From positions 1 through 8,293 of the forward strand of contig CAYWDQ010000136.1 of NCBI GenBank assembly GCA_964457065.1: 8,293 nt of DNA, written 5' to 3'. Under the pieces are notes generated by a model. The model did no database searches and was not told the origin of the DNA. It saw only the letters and a list, made by a program, of their open reading frames with translations. The stretch comes from Bog-473 sp964457065 (lineage in GTDB: Bacteria; Actinomycetota; Acidimicrobiia; Acidimicrobiales; RAAP-2). The first letter of the stretch is position 1. Each line of letters starts with the position of its first letter. The translations under genes were made by a program, and so were the position numbers. Shown piece by piece: positions 1-5,878 of this stretch.

Positions 1-1407
1 GCCGCTGTGCTTGTAGCCCCCGAACGGGAGGTCGGCGCCGTAGACCATGCCGCCGTTGACGCTGACGACGCCGGTGCGGATCCGGTCCGCGACACCGAGT
101 GCCCGCTCCAGCGACGCCGAGGCCACCGCCCCGCCCAGCCCGTAGTCACTCTCGTTGGCGATGCGGACGGCGTCGTCGTCGTCGTCGAAGGGGATGACGA
201 CCAGTACTGGCCCGAAGATCTCCTCGCGGGCGATCGTCATGGAGTTGTCGACGTCGGTGAACAGCGTCGGCTCCACGAACCAACCCCGCGGCAGATCGAC
301 CGGCCGGCTCCCGCCGACCGCCAGCGTTGCGCCCTCCTCGACTCCTCGCTCGATGTAGCCGAGAACCCGCTGTCGCTGCTTCTCCGAGATCAGCGGGCCC
401 ATGATCACGTCGGGACGCTGGGGGTCGCCGTAGGGGACACCGGCCATGTAGGTCTTCAGGAGCTCGACGCCCTCGTCGTAGCGTGAACGGGGCAGCAGCA
501 TCCGGGTCGGGATCGCACAGCCCTGCCCGGCATGTGAACACGCCGCCAGCCCGGAGAGCATGGCGGTGGGGAAGTCGGCATCGTCGAGGACGATGTTCGC
601 GGACTTGCCGCCGAGCTCGAGGAACAACCGCTTGAGCGTGGCGGCGCCCCTCTCCATGATCCGCCGGCCGACCGCCGTCGAGCCGGTGAACGAGATGAGG
701 TCCACCTCCGGCGAGAGCGTCAGCTCCTCGCCGACCAGATGATCGGACGACGTCACGACGTTCAGGACCCCGGGCGGGATGTCGGTCTGTTCGGCGACGA
801 TGCGGCCGACGAACGTGGCGTTCCAGGGGGTGTCGGGCGCCGGCTTCAGCACGACGGTGTTCCCGGTGGCGAGCGCCTGGGCCAGCTTCGTGATCGACAC
901 CTCGAACGGGTAGTTCCACGGGACGACGGCTCCGACCACGCCGACCGGCTCCTTCCTGATCCGGCGGAAGTTGTCGTTGCCCCGGAAGTCGGTGGCGACA
1001 GGAAGGTCCGTCTCCCAGGCGTACTCGTCGATGAGCTGCACCGGGTAGGTGATGGCGCCGTCGAGCGGTGCGTCGAGCTGAGGTCCGAACGTGAGCATGC
1101 GGGGGCATCCCACCTCCAGGATGAGCTGCTCGCGCAGCTCCTCCCGCTCCGCGACCAGCGCGGCGTGGAGCTGCTCCAAGCAGCGCTGCCGGAAGGACCG
1201 GTTCGTCGACCAATCGGTCTCGTCGAACGCGCGGCGTGCCGCGCCGATGGCGCGGTGCATGTCCTCGCCGGACGCGTCGGCGACGGCGCCGAGAACCTCT
1301 TCGGTGGCGGGGTTCACGTTCTGGAAGGTCTTGCCGCCACTGGATTCGACGAGCTTTCCGTCGATCAGCATCTTCGGCTCGGGGTTCACCTGCGGCGTCT
1401 CGGCCAT
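1..1407 (-). CDS. NAD(P)-dependent aldehyde dehydrogenase (C-terminus cut by window edge)
   Basis: Oxidises an aldehyde to the carboxylic acid with NAD(P)+ in the cytoplasm; the substrate is not readable. 469 residues are visible from ATG at 1407, and the frame is open to base 1. The family is usually about 480-500 residues, so roughly 20-30 are missing. Motifs in order: VPWNYP with Asn165, the oxyanion-hole asparagine; FTGSTAVG in the Rossmann fold; LELGGK with general base Glu264; GQGCAIPTR with nucleophile Cys297; EEIFGPVL with Glu396; and PFGGYKHSG at the edge. The catalytic set is therefore complete. The start is supported by a purine-rich GGAAGAGAG stretch just upstream. It lies 201 bases downstream of the P450/split-barrel operon on the same strand and has its own promoter-like sequence, so it may be transcribed separately. 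The role in oxidising an aldehyde made from P450- or dehydrogenase-derived alcohols is inference. Confidence 0.95.
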   Translation of the reverse strand, partial: MAETPQVNPEPKMLIDGKLVESSGGKTFQNVNPATEEVLGAVADASGEDMHRAIGAARRAFDETDWSTNRSFRQRCLEQLHAALVAEREELREQLILEVGCPRMLTFGPQLDAPLDGAITYPVQLIDEYAWETDLPVATDFRGNDNFRRIRKEPVGVVGAVVPWNYPFEVSITKLAQALATGNTVVLKPAPDTPWNATFVGRIVAEQTDIPPGVLNVVTSSDHLVGEELTLSPEVDLISFTGSTAVGRRIMERGAATLKRLFLELGGKSANIVLDDADFPTAMLSGLAACSHAGQGCAIPTRMLLPRSRYDEGVELLKTYMAGVPYGDPQRPDVIMGPLISEKQRQRVLGYIERGVEEGATLAVGGSRPVDLPRGWFVEPTLFTDVDNSMTIAREEIFGPVLVVIPFDDDDDAVRIANESDYGLGGAVASASLERALGVADRIRTGVVSVNGGMVYGADLPFGGYKHSG

Positions 1408-1410
1408 CGA

Positions 1411-1420
1411 TCTCTCTTCC
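1411..1420 (-). promoter_or_regulatory. Ribosome binding site of the aldehyde dehydrogenase
   Basis: On the minus strand a purine run GGAAGAGAGA ends three bases before the ATG at 1407. It supports this start and agrees with the protein, whose N-terminus (MAETPQVNPEPKMLIDGK) reaches the usual family beginning soon afterwards. Confidence 0.6.
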
Positions 1421-1460
1421 CTCGGACGGGAGCGGTCCCTGCCCCGTCGGTCCGGTGGCG

Positions 1461-1487
1461 ATAATAGCGTTGCACTCGAAGTGCCAA
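1461..1487 (-). promoter_or_regulatory. Putative promoter with internal inverted repeat upstream of the aldehyde dehydrogenase
   Basis: On the minus strand TTGGCA (1487-1482) could be a -35 box and TATTAT (1466-1461) a -10 box. The spacer is 15 bases, which is shorter than the 17-base optimum. Between them, at 1472-1484, is a perfect inverted repeat with five-base arms GCACT/AGTGC around CGA. A repeat placed there fits an operator that would block RNA polymerase. The leader to the ATG would be about 45 bases. The boxes and repeat are seen in the sequence; promoter and operator function are inferred. Confidence 0.4.
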
Positions 1488-1594
1488 CTTGGGCGCGATC
1501 AGCGGATAGTCATATTTCGGCAGAACGAGACCCGAGTTACCGCACCGTGAGCTGCTCCGACGCCCGTGGCCGCGCTCCCGCGTCCCGCCGTCCG

Positions 1595-1607
1595 GCTCCC
1601 CGGGAGC
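1595..1607 (-). terminator. Small stem-loop after the P450/split-barrel operon
   Basis: A palindrome with arms GCTCC/GGAGC around CCG lies immediately after the TGA stop of the split-barrel gene (1611-1609). It has a short GC-rich stem and no T-run, so it could be a weak or factor-assisted terminator, or chance in GC-rich DNA. Confidence 0.25.
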
Positions 1608-1608
1608 G

Positions 1609-2067
1609 TCAGCCCAGACCCATCTTGCGGAAATCCCAGCTGACGATCTTGTCGGGTACCACCTGGAGCCAGGCGTGCCGGCCGTCGTGGGCGAAGGTCC
1701 CCCCGGCGTACTTGGCGCCGAAGAGCCGTTCGGGCTCGACCAGCTCGTCGTTCGGCTCGCCGGTGCGGGGGGTCTCACCCACCGGCCTGGCCCGGCCCCG
1801 GATCTCGACGCCCCGGAGCTCGCCGAAGCCGTCGCCCGCGTCGACCAGCACGGTGACGCGGGGGTCGCGCTGCACGTCGGCCCAGCGCTGGCTCTTCACG
1901 ATTGAGGTCAGCCAGATCGCCCCGCCGTGCCACACGAACCACAGGGGGGTCACGTGGGGCCCGTCGGCGCCGACGGTGCCCACGCGGCACGTGCGCTCCT
2001 CGCCGAGGAACGCGTCGCGCTCCTCGGGGGTCATGGCGATGCGACGCGACCGGCGCTGCTCTCTCAC
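1609..2067 (-). CDS. Pyridoxamine 5'-phosphate oxidase-like split-barrel protein (FMN or F420 binding)
   Basis: A small flavin/deazaflavin split-barrel oxidoreductase of 152 residues, close to the roughly 145-residue length of actinobacterial F420-binding relatives such as Rv1155. Visible family features are the early beta strand CRVGTVGADGPHVTPLWFVW (residues 27-46) and the block SIVKSQRWADVQRDPRVTVLVDAG (55-78), in which family members bind the cofactor phosphate near K/R-S and DPRV. Such proteins usually reduce unsaturated or quinone-like compounds with F420H2, or bind FMN; cofactor and substrate here are unknown. The GTG start at 2067 overlaps the P450 stop by four bases (GTGA), indicating translational coupling. 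An ATG at 2034 (residue 12) is an alternative that would lose only a basic leader. Co-transcription with the P450 suggests that both act on the same pathway; this is inference. Confidence 0.85.
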   Translation of the reverse strand: MREQRRSRRIAMTPEERDAFLGEERTCRVGTVGADGPHVTPLWFVWHGGAIWLTSIVKSQRWADVQRDPRVTVLVDAGDGFGELRGVEIRGRARPVGETPRTGEPNDELVEPERLFGAKYAGGTFAHDGRHAWLQVVPDKIVSWDFRKMGLG

Positions 2068-3365
2068 GGGCGCGAGGCGGACCCGCCCTCCGCGGGGGTG
2101 AACTCGAGGTACAGCCGGGTCAGCCCCCTCAGAATGAAGGTCGGGACGGAGTGGCAGCTGCTGGCGCCCGCCGGGCCGTGGTGGCTCTCGGAGATCCGGA
2201 TGTCGGTCGTCCGGTCGAGCAGGCGCTCCAGGCTCACGCGGGCCTCCGTGCGGGCCAGTGGCGCGCCGGGGCAGGTGTGGACGCCACGCCCGAACGCCAT
2301 GTGGTGGCGTGCGTTCTCACGGGTCAGGTCGAACGTCGCCGGGTCGTCGAAGCGGCGCGGGTCACGGTTGGCCGCGGCGTTGACGAGCATCACCGTCGTG
2401 CCCGCCGGGACCTCCAGGTCTCCGACCTTGGTCGGCACCTTGGAGAGCCGGAAGTCACCCTTCACCGGGCTCTCCATCCGGAGGGTCTCCTCGACGAAGT
2501 TGGGGATCAGGTCGCGCTGGGTGCGCAGCGCCCGCTGGAGCTCGGGATCGTCGCCGATGAGCTGCAGGGCGGAGCTGAGGAGGCGGACGGTGGTCTCCTG
2601 GCCGGCGGCGAACAGATTGGCCGCGACCCGCACCACGTCGATGACGTCGGGCGTCGACCCGTCGGGGAAGGTCGCCGTGGCGAGCCCCGTCAGCACGTCG
2701 TGGCCGGGGGACTGCCGCCGGTCCTCCACGTAGGCCGTGAACTGTTGGTACAGGTACTCCAGCGGCGACAGCGCCATGGTGTCGTCGCTGATGCTGCCGA
2801 CGGCGCCGTGATCGGCCGTGCCGTGGAGCAGCGCGAGCTCGAAGCGCTCGTGATCCTCCTCGGGCACTCCGAGCAGGTCGGCGATGACGAGCATGGCGAA
2901 CGGGCTGGCGTACTGGCCGATGAACTCGCACTCGCCGCGGTCGAAGAACGTATCCAGCTGGCGGTCGGCCAGGCGCCACATGAACTCCTCGTTGCTCTTG
3001 AGCCGCTTGGGCGTGATCAGCCGCAAGAGGAGGGAGCGGTGGTCCGTGTGCTTCGGCGGATCGAGCGTGGGCAGCTGGTCGCTCATCGGCAGCTCGTCGC
3101 GGTGCTCCTCGATCAGCGCGCTCACGTCGTCGCCCTCGAGCGGCACGGGGAACCCGGGAAAGGGCCCGGTGACCGCAGTGCACGACGACCAGGTGTCGGT
3201 GTCGCTGTAGATGGCCATGGCCTCGTCGTAGCCCGTCACCATCACGACCTCGTGGTGGGGCTCGCGCCAGGCCGGGCCCTCGGCGCGGATGGCCTCGAAG
3301 TAGGGGTAGGGGTCGACGAGCAGGTCGTCGTCCCGGAAGAAGTCGATCGCTTTGAAGTCCGTCAT
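2064..3365 (-). CDS. Cytochrome P450 monooxygenase
   Basis: Soluble bacterial class I P450, 433 residues, inserting one oxygen atom of O2 into an organic substrate with electrons from a ferredoxin and its reductase; neither partner is encoded here. Signatures: I-helix AAGQETT (Gly255, Glu257, Thr258, oxygen activation), ETLR (Glu293-Arg296, K helix), and the haem loop FGRGVHTCPG with thiolate ligand Cys365. No membrane anchor is present, as expected. ATG at 3365 is chosen because GGGGA lies nine bases upstream and the protein then begins MTDFKAIDFF. A GTG at 3371 adds two residues and is a weaker alternative. Upstream frame extension to 3452 is arginine-rich and not family-like. It is the first gene of the minus-strand operon, divergent from the F420 oxidoreductase gene at 3613. 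The I-helix acid is Glu, as in several actinobacterial sterol and fatty-chain hydroxylases, but a CYP family cannot be assigned by eye. Confidence 0.96.
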   Translation of the reverse strand: MTDFKAIDFFRDDDLLVDPYPYFEAIRAEGPAWREPHHEVVMVTGYDEAMAIYSDTDTWSSCTAVTGPFPGFPVPLEGDDVSALIEEHRDELPMSDQLPTLDPPKHTDHRSLLLRLITPKRLKSNEEFMWRLADRQLDTFFDRGECEFIGQYASPFAMLVIADLLGVPEEDHERFELALLHGTADHGAVGSISDDTMALSPLEYLYQQFTAYVEDRRQSPGHDVLTGLATATFPDGSTPDVIDVVRVAANLFAAGQETTVRLLSSALQLIGDDPELQRALRTQRDLIPNFVEETLRMESPVKGDFRLSKVPTKVGDLEVPAGTTVMLVNAAANRDPRRFDDPATFDLTRENARHHMAFGRGVHTCPGAPLARTEARVSLERLLDRTTDIRISESHHGPAGASSCHSVPTFILRGLTRLYLEFTPAEGGSASRP

Positions 3366-3374
3366 CTCCACCGA

Positions 3375-3379
3375 TCCCC
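3375..3379 (-). promoter_or_regulatory. Ribosome binding site deciding the P450 start
   Basis: GGGGA on the minus strand lies nine bases before ATG 3365 but only three before GTG 3371. Normal spacing therefore favours the ATG. Confidence 0.45.
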
Positions 3380-3433
3380 AGGTTCCCGCTTCGGAAGGGC
3401 GCCGCGCCGGGCGCCGCTCAGGCCAACGCCGAC

Positions 3434-3462
3434 ACGATAGCCGCGTGCGCAATTTGTGAAAA
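3434..3462 (-). promoter_or_regulatory. Putative promoter of the P450 operon
   Basis: On the minus strand TTTTCA (3462-3457) and TATCGT (3439-3434) each match four of six bases of the sigma-70/SigA -35 and -10 consensus, with a 17-base spacer. The leader to ATG 3365 would be about 60 bases. The -35 box overlaps the 13-base element at 3459-3471, as expected for a repressor site. Assigned by eye only. Confidence 0.35.
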
Positions 3463-3471
3463 CTACGTTCT
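3459..3471. promoter_or_regulatory. Operator-like 13-base element, copy 1
   Basis: The plus-strand 13-mer AAAACTACGTTCT contains a short dyad (AAC-TAC-GTT) and matches copy 2 (3564-3576) at 10 of 13 positions. It overlaps the putative P450 -35 box. The dyad form and the GTTCT half resemble sites bound by TetR-family regulators in actinobacteria, but no regulator is encoded in the window, so the binding protein is unknown. Confidence 0.4.
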
Positions 3472-3563
3472 AGTAGCCCAAAATCCGAGTTCCGGACCGG
3501 CGGCCGGGACGCCGCCGCACCCGGGGCCCCGCCACCCGGCGGAACTAGCCTTTCACGAATCGA

Positions 3564-3576
3564 AGAAGTATGTTCT
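3564..3576. promoter_or_regulatory. Operator-like 13-base element, copy 2
   Basis: The plus-strand 13-mer AGAAGTATGTTCT has perfect four-base arms AGAA/TTCT around a five-base centre. It starts exactly 105 bases after copy 1, about ten helical turns. It lies 36 bases before the ATG of the F420 oxidoreductase and would overlap or sit next to that gene's promoter. The short TATGTT inside it could itself be a -10 box, though no convincing -35 is visible. Confidence 0.4.
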
Positions 3577-3600
3577 CATTTTCGGATCGGCGGCGTCGGG

Positions 3601-3607
3601 AGGGAGG
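3601..3607 (+). promoter_or_regulatory. Ribosome binding site of the F420 oxidoreductase
   Basis: AGGGAGG is a strong Shine-Dalgarno sequence five bases before ATG 3613. It overlaps the in-frame GTG at 3607, which is therefore unlikely to be the start. Confidence 0.75.
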
Positions 3608-3612
3608 TGGCC

Positions 3613-4566
3613 ATGCGCATCGGATTGATGATCGGTCCGGAGCGCGGCCGCTACCGGACCAAGGTCGAACGGCTCCAGGCCGACGCCCGCTGGGCCGAGG
3701 AGGTCGGCCTCGCCACCGTGTGGATCCCGCAGATCCCCGACGAATTCGACGCGCTCACCGCCGCCACCATGGTCGGCGCCGTGACGACCGCCATCGAGGT
3801 CGGCACGGCCGTCGTCCCGGTGCAGCCCCGGCACCCGATCGCACTGGCCCAGCAGGTCCTCTCGGTCCAGGCCGTCTGCGAAGGGCGCCTGGCCCTCGGC
3901 CTGGGCGTGTCCCACCACTGGGTCATCGACGAGATGCTCGGGCTGCCCTACGAGCACCCCGTCCCGACCATGCGCGCCTACCTCGACGTCCTCGACCATG
4001 CGCTCGCCGGCCCTGGCCTGGTCGACGTGGAGAACGAGTACTTCCGGGTGCACAACCCGCTCGACATCACCGACGTCACGCCGACGCCGGTGCTGTTGGC
4101 CGCGCTGGGCCCGCGCATGCTGGCGCTGTGCGGCGAGCGGACGGACGGGACGATCCTGTGGCTGGCCGATGAACGCGCCATCGGGTCCCACGTCGTCCCC
4201 AACCTGACCCGCGCCGCCGAGGCGGCCGGCCGTCCGGCTCCCCGCGTCGTGGCCGGCATCCCCGTGTGCCTGTGCCGCGACGACGAGATCGACGCCGCCG
4301 TGGCCCGCACCAACCGGATCCTGGCCGAGGCCGAGGTGTCCCCGAACTACCAGAAGCTGCTTGACCACGGCGACGCCCAGAACGTGGGCGACATCCTCGC
4401 CGCCGGCAGCGAGTCGACCATCGTGAAACGCCTGCGTGGCTTCGCCGACGCCGGCGTCACCGACATCTCGGTCCGGGTGGTGCCGATCGGTGACGGCCGG
4501 GAGGAGCTCATCGCCTCGTCCCAGCGGACGCGCCAGCTGCTGGCCTCACTCGCGTCCTCGTTCTGA
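3613..4566 (+). CDS. LLM-class F420-dependent oxidoreductase
   Basis: TIM-barrel luciferase-like oxidoreductase, 317 residues, expected to use coenzyme F420 for hydride transfer in the cytoplasm. Family marks in order: first strand MRIGLMIGP; WAEEVGLATVWIPQ near residues 30-43; the cofactor-side strand GTAVVPVQPRHPIALAQQ (about 71-88); GRLALGLGVSHHWVIDEMLG (about 95-114); YLDVLDHALAG with NEYFRVHNP following; VLLAALGPRMLALCGERTDG; and a C-terminal RLRGFADAGVTDISV. The ALGPRML and VVAGIPV blocks resemble the subgroup typified by MSMEG_4879 (TIGR03564), an eye-based judgement. It is the first gene of a plus-strand operon, 51 bases before the next gene, and divergent from the P450. The substrate is unknown; related enzymes oxidise alcohols or reduce activated C=C bonds. 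The family call is firm, the reaction is not. Confidence 0.93.
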   Translation: MRIGLMIGPERGRYRTKVERLQADARWAEEVGLATVWIPQIPDEFDALTAATMVGAVTTAIEVGTAVVPVQPRHPIALAQQVLSVQAVCEGRLALGLGVSHHWVIDEMLGLPYEHPVPTMRAYLDVLDHALAGPGLVDVENEYFRVHNPLDITDVTPTPVLLAALGPRMLALCGERTDGTILWLADERAIGSHVVPNLTRAAEAAGRPAPRVVAGIPVCLCRDDEIDAAVARTNRILAEAEVSPNYQKLLDHGDAQNVGDILAAGSESTIVKRLRGFADAGVTDISVRVVPIGDGREELIASSQRTRQLLASLASSF

Positions 4567-4603
4567 CCGGAGTGTCCCCGCGCCCGGCCGACCCGCACCG
4601 ATC

Positions 4604-4610
4604 AAGGGAG
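4604..4610 (+). promoter_or_regulatory. Ribosome binding site of the carboxymuconolactone decarboxylase-like gene
   Basis: AAGGGAG lies seven bases before ATG 4618, a good Shine-Dalgarno match that fixes this start. Confidence 0.65.
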
Positions 4611-4617
4611 CACGGCA

Positions 4618-5010
4618 ATGGACGAGACTGACCACCTGCACGCAGCGCGCGCCATGCGGCGGGCCGTCCTCGGTGAGGCCTACGTCGACAGCCAGGCGGC
4701 GGACACCGCTCCCGGCTCGGTGGCCGCCGATTTCCAGGACTACATCACGTCGATGGCGTGGGGGGTGTGGGCCCGGGAGGGCGCGCTGACGCCGCGCGAT
4801 CGGAGCCTGCTCGTCCTGGCGATGACGGCGGCCCTCGGGCGCATGGAGGAGTTCCGTCTGCACGCCGGCAGTGCGGCGCGCGCCGGCGTGACGGACGACG
4901 AGCTCGACGAGGTGCCGTTCCAGGTCGCGGCCTACTGCGGCGCCCCGGCCGGGATCGCCGCCCGGCGCGCCCTCCTCGCCGCCAGGGCGGCCCGGGACGA
5001 CGAAGGGTGA
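4618..5010 (+). CDS. Carboxymuconolactone decarboxylase family protein (PcaC-like)
   Basis: An all-helical CMD/AhpD-fold protein of 130 residues, matching the roughly 125-135 residue length of PcaC-type 4-carboxymuconolactone decarboxylases. The family core is clear: RDRSLLVLAMTAALGRMEEFRLHAGSA with Glu77/Glu78 and His82, then AGVTDDELDEV, then AYCGAPAG (106-113). It has a single cysteine in the core (Cys107) rather than the CxxC pair of AhpD, so a peroxidase-type thiol function is unlikely. Whether it decarboxylates a gamma-lactone cannot be read: many PcaC-like paralogues sit in other catabolic clusters, and none of the other protocatechuate pathway genes is present. It is the second gene of the plus-strand operon, and its TGA overlaps the GTG start of the following dehydrogenase (GTGA), so the two products are probably made in similar amounts. 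Confidence 0.88.
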   Translation: MDETDHLHAARAMRRAVLGEAYVDSQAADTAPGSVAADFQDYITSMAWGVWAREGALTPRDRSLLVLAMTAALGRMEEFRLHAGSAARAGVTDDELDEVPFQVAAYCGAPAGIAARRALLAARAARDDEG

Positions 5011-5867
5011 CGCCGCCACCGATCGGCTTCGTCGGCCTCGGGAACATGGGCCGCGTCCTCGCCGCGAACCTGGTGGCGTCGGGCCACGGCGTGCTGGCCC
5101 ACGACGCGGCGGGCGCGGCACGCGTGCCCGAGGGCGCGGACGCCGCGTCGGACGTGGCGGCCGTGGCCCGGCGCGCCGAGGTGGTGGTGCTCAGCCTTCC
5201 CGACGGCGCGGCGTCGGCGCAGGTGGCGGGCGCCCTGGCGGCCGTCGCGGACCGTCGTGCCACGCACGTCGTCGACACGTCGACGATCGGGCCGGACGCG
5301 GCCCGCGGTGTGGCGGCGACGCTGGCCGACGCCGGTCTCGCGTACATCGACGCGCCCGTGTCCGGCGGCGTCGCCGGCGCCCGGTCGCGCACGCTCTTCG
5401 TGATGTACGCCGGTTCGGACGACGCCTGCGCGCGGGTCGAGCCCGTGCTCGCGGGGCTCAGCGACCGCCGGCAACGGGTGGGGGAGCGTCCCGGGATGGG
5501 CCAGGCCCTCAAGCTGGCCAACAACTTCCTGTCGGCGGCGGCGCTGGCCGCCACCAGCGAGGCGATCGCCTTCGGCCGCTCGGCCGGGCTCGACATGGGG
5601 ACGATGCTCCAGGTGCTGAACCAGTCGAGCGGGAGGAGCGCCGCCTCCAGCGACAAGTTCCCCGATCACGTCCTGACGGGGCGCTACGCCGCCGGGTTCT
5701 CCAACTCCCTCATGGTCAAGGACCTGCACCTCTACCTGGGCGCGGTCGAGGAGCGCCGCGGCCCCCGGGCGATCGGCGCGGTGACCGCGTCGGTGTGGGA
5801 GGACTTCGACCGCGCCGAGCCGGGCGCCGACTTCACCCGCATCTTCCCGTTCGTCGAGGGCCCGTAG
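5007..5867 (+). CDS. NAD(P)-dependent beta-hydroxyacid dehydrogenase (3-hydroxyisobutyrate dehydrogenase family)
   Basis: Oxidises a beta-hydroxy acid, or reduces the matching semialdehyde, with NAD(P)(H); 286 residues, close to the family's usual 290-300. Motifs: dinucleotide-binding GFVGLGNMG (Gly10, Gly12, Gly15), substrate-binding DAPVSGG (115-121), and GQALKLANNF with catalytic Lys169 and Asn173, followed by the all-alpha C-terminal domain (SEAIAFGRSAGLD, FSNSLMVKDLHLYL). The start is GTG 5007, sharing GTGA with the stop of the preceding gene; the open frame running back to 4758 is only the shadow of that gene. With the glyoxylate/tartronate, 3-hydroxyisobutyrate and 6-phosphogluconate-like branches all sharing these motifs, the substrate is open. 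It ends seven bases from the convergent stop of the acyl-CoA dehydrogenase gene. A role in oxidising a hydroxyacid intermediate of the neighbouring pathway is inferred. Confidence 0.92.
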   Translation: MTPPPIGFVGLGNMGRVLAANLVASGHGVLAHDAAGAARVPEGADAASDVAAVARRAEVVVLSLPDGAASAQVAGALAAVADRRATHVVDTSTIGPDAARGVAATLADAGLAYIDAPVSGGVAGARSRTLFVMYAGSDDACARVEPVLAGLSDRRQRVGERPGMGQALKLANNFLSAAALAATSEAIAFGRSAGLDMGTMLQVLNQSSGRSAASSDKFPDHVLTGRYAAGFSNSLMVKDLHLYLGAVEERRGPRAIGAVTASVWEDFDRAEPGADFTRIFPFVEGP

Positions 5868-5878
5868 CCGCCGGCTAC
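5864..5878. terminator. Stem-loop spanning both convergent stop codons
   Basis: A perfect inverted repeat with six-base arms GTAGCC/GGCTAC around GCC covers the TAG of the plus-strand dehydrogenase (5865-5867) and the TAG of the minus-strand acyl-CoA dehydrogenase (5877-5875). It could act as a compact bidirectional terminator. There is no T-run, so intrinsic termination is not strongly supported. Confidence 0.35.

Noticed and set aside
146..1213. Long minus-strand open frame within the aldehyde dehydrogenase
   Set aside because: It is the same strand in another reading frame, with low-complexity Arg/Ala/Gly composition; the aldehyde dehydrogenase frame carries every catalytic motif.
1902..3440. 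Long plus-strand open frame opposite the P450
   Set aside because: It is arginine/valine-rich, matches no family I know, and lies antisense to a P450 with all signature motifs. High GC keeps antisense frames free of stops.
3459..3472. Match to the KstR sterol regulator operator (TNNAACNNGTTNNA)
   Set aside because: Only the right half GTTCTA fits. The left half is degenerate and AAC to GTT is separated by three bases instead of two, so a KstR site cannot be claimed.
4758..5006. Possible N-terminal extension or fusion of the hydroxyacid dehydrogenase
   Set aside because: The extension is a shadow of the CMD-like gene. The nucleotide-binding motif begins within ten residues of GTG 5007, as is normal for the family.
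4745..5729. Minus-strand open frames opposite the CMD-like and hydroxyacid dehydrogenase genes
   Set aside because: They are Ser/Ala/Arg-rich shadow translations with no recognisable motif, opposite two convincing genes.
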